Source: Fistularia commersonii
Lineage: Eukaryota > Chordata > Actinopteri > Syngnathiformes > Fistulariidae
Direction: 5' to 3'
Length of the DNA stretch: 64,000 nt
Assembly (NCBI GenBank): GCA_037954325.1
Contig: JBBMNZ010000030.1
Coordinates: forward strand, 9,618,501 to 9,682,500
Shown: positions 59,136-64,000 of the stretch, in pieces
Layout: each line of letters begins with the position of its first letter
How positions within the stretch are numbered: the stretch's first letter is position 1
Translations under genes and position numbers: made by a program
The notes under the pieces: model-generated
Database searches by the model: none
Told to the model about the DNA's origin: nothing
What the model saw: only the letters and a program-made list of their open reading frames with translations

Positions 59136-62100
59136 CTGCAGAGAAGAGGAGAGAGAAAGGAAAACAAAAGAGATATGTGATAATAAGCCTCTTTCAACGA
59201 AATACTCCCTGTTATTTTAGTTCAATCTTTCTAGACTCTGCCCCTCTTTAGCTTTCATAAAGAACAGGTAGTTTCTAAAAATGTACACCGTTAAGCGGTG
59301 ACTTTAATTGTTTTCTTTACAGCTTGGTGGTAAAAGCAGTTAGAATATGATTACAGGCCCATCAATGACCACAAGACACGGACTTCACATTGCGGCTGCT
59401 ATCAATTCACATTAAATCGGACTGATATTCAAGTTATCGGGTCCCAAGTGATATCACCCGTTTGATTTCTTGCTTGGCTAAAAATATGTGGGGGATCATT
59501 GCGGACGATTATCACCTATCAATAGCAGTTCATTCTTAAGATGTGATTGCGTTACAACGTGAGATACATGTTGATACTGACTTTCACTGATGGTAAACTG
59601 TGCAACCCGGCGATGGAGGCCCTCAGGCCCTCGCTTTATTTAAATATCTATGATCTCCAATACATTTGCCATCCTCCCCTCTCATATGAGAAGGGAGGAT
59701 GGCAGTCACACGGTGATTAAACTTAAATCTAGAATTTAATTCAAGTCCTAAGATGTTGAGTGAACTGACATGTAAATGCTATACAATCCCGATGGTGCTG
59801 GTATACAGACAGATATATGTGTACGTGTGTGTTTTTACCTCCGGGGTTTCGGCGAAGGATGAGTTTTCGGATCTCATCGTAAACAAAGATGAGGAAACTG
59901 TACGGAAATGCACAGAACCACCAACTGGGCCTAAGGAATGACGGAAATTAAAAGGTCTTTATAACTCGCAACACTTTTTAAAAAAATATTTTTAGTTATT
60001 AACCAACATAGACTGAGGTCATATCTGCTGGATTCAGACTTGAGACGGGCATGTGAATCATTCATTCTGTGAGTGTGGTGTTAGTTACTTGAGTGGGTAC
60101 ATCCGTAGTGCCACATCCATTCCGGGGCAGTAGGACAGGAACGCGGCGAGAGCAGTTTCCTCAAACAGGCCGAAGATCAAAATCTTATTTCTGTGGGGAA
60201 ATAAAAAAACATGCAGGAGTCAATTTTGGTCAGGAATGTTGTGATGATCTACAGCCTAAATTTTTTTAAAAGGGTTTGAAATAATTTCTACTGTTAAAAG
60301 TTGGGATTTGCTGTTCATCTTCTAAAAGGGAGGAGAGACTCACATGACCCAGATAAAGGAAATGACTTATGTCTCAGACATTCAGCTGAAAAGAGGGACC
60401 TCTGAAGACTTGGGTTTTTTGCCCTAGATACTATCTACACATGACTTTGAACTCAGAAGTGGCTGCAGTGTTGCCTCCCTACACGCATCTTGTATGCGGT
60501 GAACACTCCCCCTGCAGTGGTGCGCCACCCGTGGCCATACATGAAAGGGGGGGTTGTCAAATCAATTCTGACTCCTCAGTTACATCTAGTGGCTGTTGAA
60601 GGAAACTACAACAACAAAACAAGAGGCCTGGTTTGATAGCTTTTCAACCTGCCTTTCTGACTGATCCACACAATAGGGTGTGATGTAGTAACAAAAAGGG
60701 GCATTTAAGTGAGGGGCCCAAAGAGCATCTTGCTGGTGGCTTGTAATGTCATTAAAGTTAATTAAAGGTTGAATAAGTATGTATTGTGACTTCTGTGTGT
60801 GTGGAGACAGCTCTTCCTTCGAAATGCCCTTGACATTAGAAACACGACTGTACTTTTTCCACTTACTTCATGCCTTGCTGGAACACGGAGTTACGCCTGG
60901 TCTTACAGATGATGACATCTGCCCACTGCACCACTACAATGCTGACAAAGAAGGCTGTGTGGCAAGTAAACTCCACAATCTTACGCTGTTCGTATGTCTG
61001 TCAAGGGGTGGTGGGGTGAAGAGAGGAAGAAAATGAGGGACTGATCTTTTCTGGAAGATTTTTACATAAAGATTGCACAAAAAGTAGGAACTGTGAAGAA
61101 ACAGTTTCTGTAAAATTTCCCCAAGACCACTTGATTTATATCTGCAGAGCTAAATGGTAAGAACAAAGATTTGTATTGAGTGACTCATACCCATTGCTGT
61201 CCGTAACTGTCTTCTAGGTCATTGTTGGAGCGATCGTCCCAGTTGAGCCGGATACCAACGAGGTCAGAAGGCAGAAAACCGTTTTCAGCCATGATGACAA
61301 AGTAGGCGAAAAATCCCCCAAGAGCTTGGATCATACCTTCAGAAAAAGACACCACAGATCAGCGTTGCCTCGCAATATGGATAAAATAACTCAATAGATA
61401 TTCTGATAGATATCCGTGAGTGTGTTAACAGCAGATAAGCGTGTGGATTTTTACTGCCGTCGAGCATGCTGACAATAGTGAAAGTATACAGAAATTGAAC
61501 ATGCAGATCACAACCCAGTTCCAGCCACTGCATAAAAATGGTGAAAAGCTTTTTCATTGAGACAATCCGAAACACCCTAAAACTGTTTAAAATATTCAGA
61601 ATAATGTAAGTCAGACACCTACCGATCTGTCCGTAAGCGATACTGATGAGCCTCTCATTGACCAGTTTGTCCCGCGCGGGGTTCCTGGGCTGGCGCTTCA
61701 TTATGTCGCTCTCTGCTGCCTCATAAGCCAGAGAAATGGCAGGTACCTGTCGGAAGAGGCAGTTAGATGAATGGTGATGTTTGAGCTTAGCAGAAAAGAG
61801 GAAGTATGTTTTTTTCGAGATATATTTTTTCTTCGTTCTCAATATTTCACCAAAAAATGGCTATCAAATCTCAGCATGATGGAGCAGCCTCATAAATTGC
61901 TGCTTCCTTTTGAAAAAGGAGAAATCTTAATATGCAGATATTTCACTTTGTATTTTTCTTTAATATCTTTAACAGGAAAGACGTTACATCATTATCAGGC
62001 CATCTTTTATTATTTGTCTCCCTCTCTCTATACAGACACACACAACCACACACGCTGACACATACATCTGAATGTATGTACGTTTATGTATGTATCGTAA

Positions 62101-64000
62101 AATGCAATGCAAATGTGATTTAGTAAAGTGTTTAGTAAGTGAAAGTGTTTAGACAATGAATGTGTGTGCTTGTGAGAAGTGCGGCTGGTAGTGAACATTC
62201 TGAGTCAAAATTTTTGAATTGAAATTGAAAGAAATAGAGAAACACCGAAATTTAACCAAGAACGCTAATATTTAAATGGCGTTGTGCGCCTGCTATGTGA
62301 GCTAATTTCAGCTCACCATCTCAAAGCTAGCAAGCTGAGGACATGTTTAGGGACATGCATGAGCAAGAGTCCAGTTGAAAGCCATCCAAACATTCATGGC
62401 TGTAATTGCTTTTTGTTACCGCTTGCCAGAGGCTTGCTGACTGGCATTGTGAGAACTTTCATAGAAGGAAAGACTTCTAATTATAAAACATGAAGCCAAT
62501 AAAAGAGTTATTGAAAAAAACAACAGCACACAAGACAGATTTCACAGACAACAGTACCCGCTCTTTAGAGGCCCATTGGCGGCTTGATGCTATAGTAAAG
62601 AAGTTGTTTTCGGTGGTGCCACTGGCTTGCTCTGGTTTTAGTCAGTCTGGAAGTCTTACCATGTCAGTTCCAAGGTCAATGCAGAGGATGGTGATGGTGC
62701 CCAGAGGCAGCGGGATATTGACCAGGATGAAGAAGAGGAACGGGGTGATCTCTGGGATGTTGCTGGTCAGAGTGTAGGCGATGGACTTCTTTAAGTTGTC
62801 AAAGATCAGACGGCCTTTGAAGATGCAAACCAGGTGAGACATGAGTATGAATTATCTCTGACTTTACTGACTTTCCTTCCTCCATTATTAAATGATATAA
62901 GGTGTACCGGAGATTTTAACATTCATGTGGATGACACCTTATTTGATATGGCTGTGGATCTACGATCTATTTATTCTCACTTAGATTTTGGAGTTTCAAA
63001 TGCACCAATTGAAGATATACTGTTGTTTGATCTGTATCGCTGTATAAGCTTCCATCCTATTTTTCCATGAAACGCACACCTTTGAATACAAGGACACAAA
63101 CATGAATTGTCGATCAAGACACTGTCAATAACTATGCTGTTATATTTAACCCCGCACCAGTCTGCAGTAGTGGGGAATGATGGCACTGATGTTTATCTCA
63201 GTCTTTTAATAGCCCCTGTTTAAATATTCTTGGCAAAGTTGCACCAATGAAAAATGACATAATAAGTTCAAGGGAATTCAAGGTACAGTCAAGGAAATAA
63301 GGATGTTTTCATACTGTTCTAATTCTAAAATGTATTTGGTGATTTTGAAGCATTCTATGGTACTATTCAATAAGAGAGGCCCGATAGTTTATTGAAATCT
63401 TCCAACTGCTCTTTCCAGTTTCCCTCCACTAACAAGTCTTTCCTCTTCCTTCTCCTCTACCGAGGCAATACATTTGCTGAATATCAAAATATGTTATTTA
63501 ACTATTAAACAAACAATATGTTTAGAATACTCAATGATGATACTGTCCTAACTTTAAGAATAATATTGAAAAAGAATACCATGAAAAAGAAAGAGACAGA
63601 AAAGATAATATTACTGTTTTTGGTAATTTCTCACCTTCCTCTACTCCAGTGACAATGGAGGCGAAGTTGTCGTCTAGCAGGATCATGTCGGCAGCCTGTT
63701 TGGAAACATCTGAGCCAGAGATCCCCATGGCAACGCCAATGTCAGCCTTCTTCAGGGCAGGAGAGTCATTCACGCCATCACCTGTCACAGCCACGATGGC
63801 ACCCTGACGTGGAAAAGGGAGCGATGAAATTTTAGAATTTTTGATTTCACGCAACGTGTACATCTACCCGTGTGTATCTTTATGTAAACACGTGCAGTAC
63901 CTGTCTCTGGCAGCCTTCTACAATGATAAGCTTTTGTTGTGGAGAGGTTCTGGCGAAGACTATCTCTGTGTGATTCTTCAAAATATCATCCATCTGCTCC
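59107..64000 (-). CDS. atp1a3: Na+/K+-ATPase catalytic alpha-3 subunit, 3' part of gene (9 exons)
   Basis: P2C-type P-type ATPase of the plasma membrane; it exchanges 3 cytosolic Na+ for 2 extracellular K+ per ATP together with a beta subunit. The window holds the C-terminal ~348 of roughly 1,020 residues; the gene continues beyond 64000. In order: end of the P domain (FARTSPQQKL, TGDGVND), M5 with PEITPF, M6 with CIDLGTDM, M7, M8 with QWADVIICK, M9 with FEETALAAFLSY, M10, and terminal WVEKETYY. Exon lengths (169, 155, 124, 146, 131, 102, 92, 29) and phases follow the vertebrate family pattern. The assignment to alpha-3 rests on MDVALRMYPLKPSWW, PYSFLIF, YDEIRKLI and LRRNPGG; MGISGS is also found in other alphas. 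No frameshift or missing cation ligand is seen, so the gene looks intact. Alpha-1 or alpha-2 is the main alternative. Confidence 0.93.
59667..59704. other. 38-bp near-perfect palindrome in the last atp1a3 intron
   Basis: Arms of 19 bp meet with no loop: TGCCATCCTCCCCTCTCAT and its complement, with one mismatched pair (59679 against 59692). It lies inside the 703-bp intron between the last two coding exons. Confidence 0.9.
59839..59930 (-). CDS. atp1a3: atp1a3 exon, 92 bp: M10
   Basis: Encodes PSWWFCAFPYSFLIFVYDE then IRKLILRRNPG and part of Gly, the strongest alpha-3 signature in the window. Acceptor 'attccttag', donor 'gtaaaa'. The upstream intron is 158 bp. Confidence 0.97.
60089..60190 (-). 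CDS. atp1a3: atp1a3 exon, 102 bp: M9
   Basis: Encodes NKILIFGLFEETALAAFLSY then CPGMDVALRMYPL and part of Lys. The paired glutamates of FEETA are conserved. MDVALRMYPLK is the alpha-3 form (alpha-2 has MGVALR). Acceptor 'ttccccacag', donor 'gtaact'. Confidence 0.96.
60867..60997 (-). CDS. atp1a3: atp1a3 exon, 131 bp: M8
   Basis: Encodes TYEQRKIVEFTCHTAFFVSI then VVVQWADVIICKTRRNSV and FQQGMK. The Q and D of QWAD belong to the third Na+ site region. Acceptor 'ccttgacag', donor 'gtaagt'; the exon ends in phase 2 within Lys. Confidence 0.96.
61191..61336 (-). CDS. atp1a3: atp1a3 exon, 146 bp: M7 and extracellular M7-M8 loop
   Basis: Encodes MIQALGGFFAYFVIMAENGF followed by LPSDLVGIRLNWDDRSNN and DLEDSYGQQW. 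The extracellular loop before M8 includes the SYGQ motif that contacts the beta subunit. VGIRLNWDD favours alpha-3. Acceptor 'tttctgaag', donor 'gtatga'. Confidence 0.95.
61623..61746 (-). CDS. atp1a3: atp1a3 exon, 124 bp: M6-M7 cytoplasmic loop
   Basis: Encodes VPAISLAYEAAESDIMKRQP then RNPARDKLVNERLISIAYGQ and I plus one base. The RNPxxDKLVNERLI loop is typical of the alpha subunits. Acceptor 'ccgacag', donor 'gtaggt'. Confidence 0.96.
62660..62814 (-). CDS. atp1a3: atp1a3 exon, 155 bp: M5-M6 cation-binding helices
   Basis: Encodes RLIFDNLKKSIAYTLTSN, then IPEITPFLFFILVNIPLPLG and TITILCIDLGTDM. The glutamate of PEIT (M5) and the two aspartates of CIDLGTD (M6) are the Na+/K+ ligands and are all present. 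Acceptor 'cttcaaag', donor 'gtaaga'. Confidence 0.96.
63635..63803 (-). CDS. atp1a3: atp1a3 exon, 169 bp: TGDGVND hinge
   Basis: Encodes GAIVAVTGDGVNDSPALKKA through SKQAADMILLDDNFAS to TGVEEG. The aspartates of TGDGVND coordinate Mg2+ at the phosphorylation site. Acceptor 'cacgtcag' (ends 63804) and donor 'gtgaga' (starts 63634); it begins in phase 0 and ends in phase 1. The upstream intron is only 97 bp. Confidence 0.96.
63901..64000 (-). CDS. atp1a3: atp1a3 exon (partial at window edge): P-domain segment
   Basis: Encodes EQMDDILKNHTEIVFAR and continues TSPQQKLIIVEGCQRQ up to a 'gtactg' donor at 63900. The TSPQQK lysine/glutamine segment is an invariant part of the phosphorylation domain in Na,K-ATPases. 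The exon continues past 64000; the visible 100 bp begin one base before a codon. Confidence 0.95.

Noticed and set aside
58556..59197. 213-codon minus-strand frame overlapping the end of atp1a3
   Set aside because: It crosses the terminal intron/exon boundary and the C/U-rich 3' UTR in a frame different from atp1a3; pyrimidine bias makes long Leu/Ser/Pro frames likely.
61339..61842. 167-codon minus-strand frame containing the AISLAYEAAESD segment as a single gene
   Set aside because: Only 61623-61746 is exon; the rest is intron read-through on both sides of clear GT-AG sites.

Overview
The window looks like genomic DNA from a ray-finned (teleost) fish. It carries an intron-split vertebrate gene, a very high density of (CA)n/(TG)n and other microsatellites, and many copies of the dispersed fish repeat that ends in ATGAATGA and contains the phrase 'gtgaatggttg...ccctgtgattggtccagggtgaaccc'. 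No bacterial, plasmid or viral gene organisation is visible.

The only gene I can identify securely is at the right edge, on the minus strand. It is the 3' part of a Na+/K+-ATPase catalytic alpha subunit, best matched to alpha-3 (atp1a3). Nine coding exons lie between 64000 and 59107 with GT-AG introns and the family's exon lengths (169, 155, 124, 146, 131, 102, 92 and 29 bp including the stop). They encode about 348 residues: the end of the P domain with TGDGVND, then M5 to M10 and the C-terminal ETYY. A 3' UTR of about 1.5 kb follows, with polyadenylation signals at 57648-57653 and 57573-57578 (minus strand). The 5' part of the gene lies beyond the window.

The remaining 57 kb (1-57572) has no recognisable protein gene. 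It is a mosaic of: (i) SINE-like dispersed repeat copies in both orientations; (ii) DNA transposon remnants, namely a non-autonomous hAT-type element with an 8-bp target duplication (31315-32008), a Tc1-type MITE (34088-34443) and a decayed pogo/Tigger-like copy (18126-18700); (iii) short LINE 3' ends (about 21121-21500, 35745-35965 and 55570-55737), two of them nested inside older repeats; (iv) at least three further repeat families recognised only because copies recur inside this window; (v) long microsatellites and homopurine/homopyrimidine tracts; and (vi) repeat-free, high-complexity blocks rich in TAAT, octamer, X-box and palindromic motifs that look like regulatory DNA (about 4985-5215, 6190-6400, 16540-17060, 23400-23770, 26400-26520, 41225-41310, 42330-42920, 43390-43620).

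A few short coding-like segments with good splice signals exist outside atp1a3. On the minus strand, 39753-39807 and 24785-24848 have compatible phases and could be early exons of one gene transcribed leftward. On the plus strand, 26648-26743 shows strong codon periodicity. I recognise no protein from any of them and list them as weak candidates. No CRISPR array, rRNA, convincing tRNA or miRNA was found.
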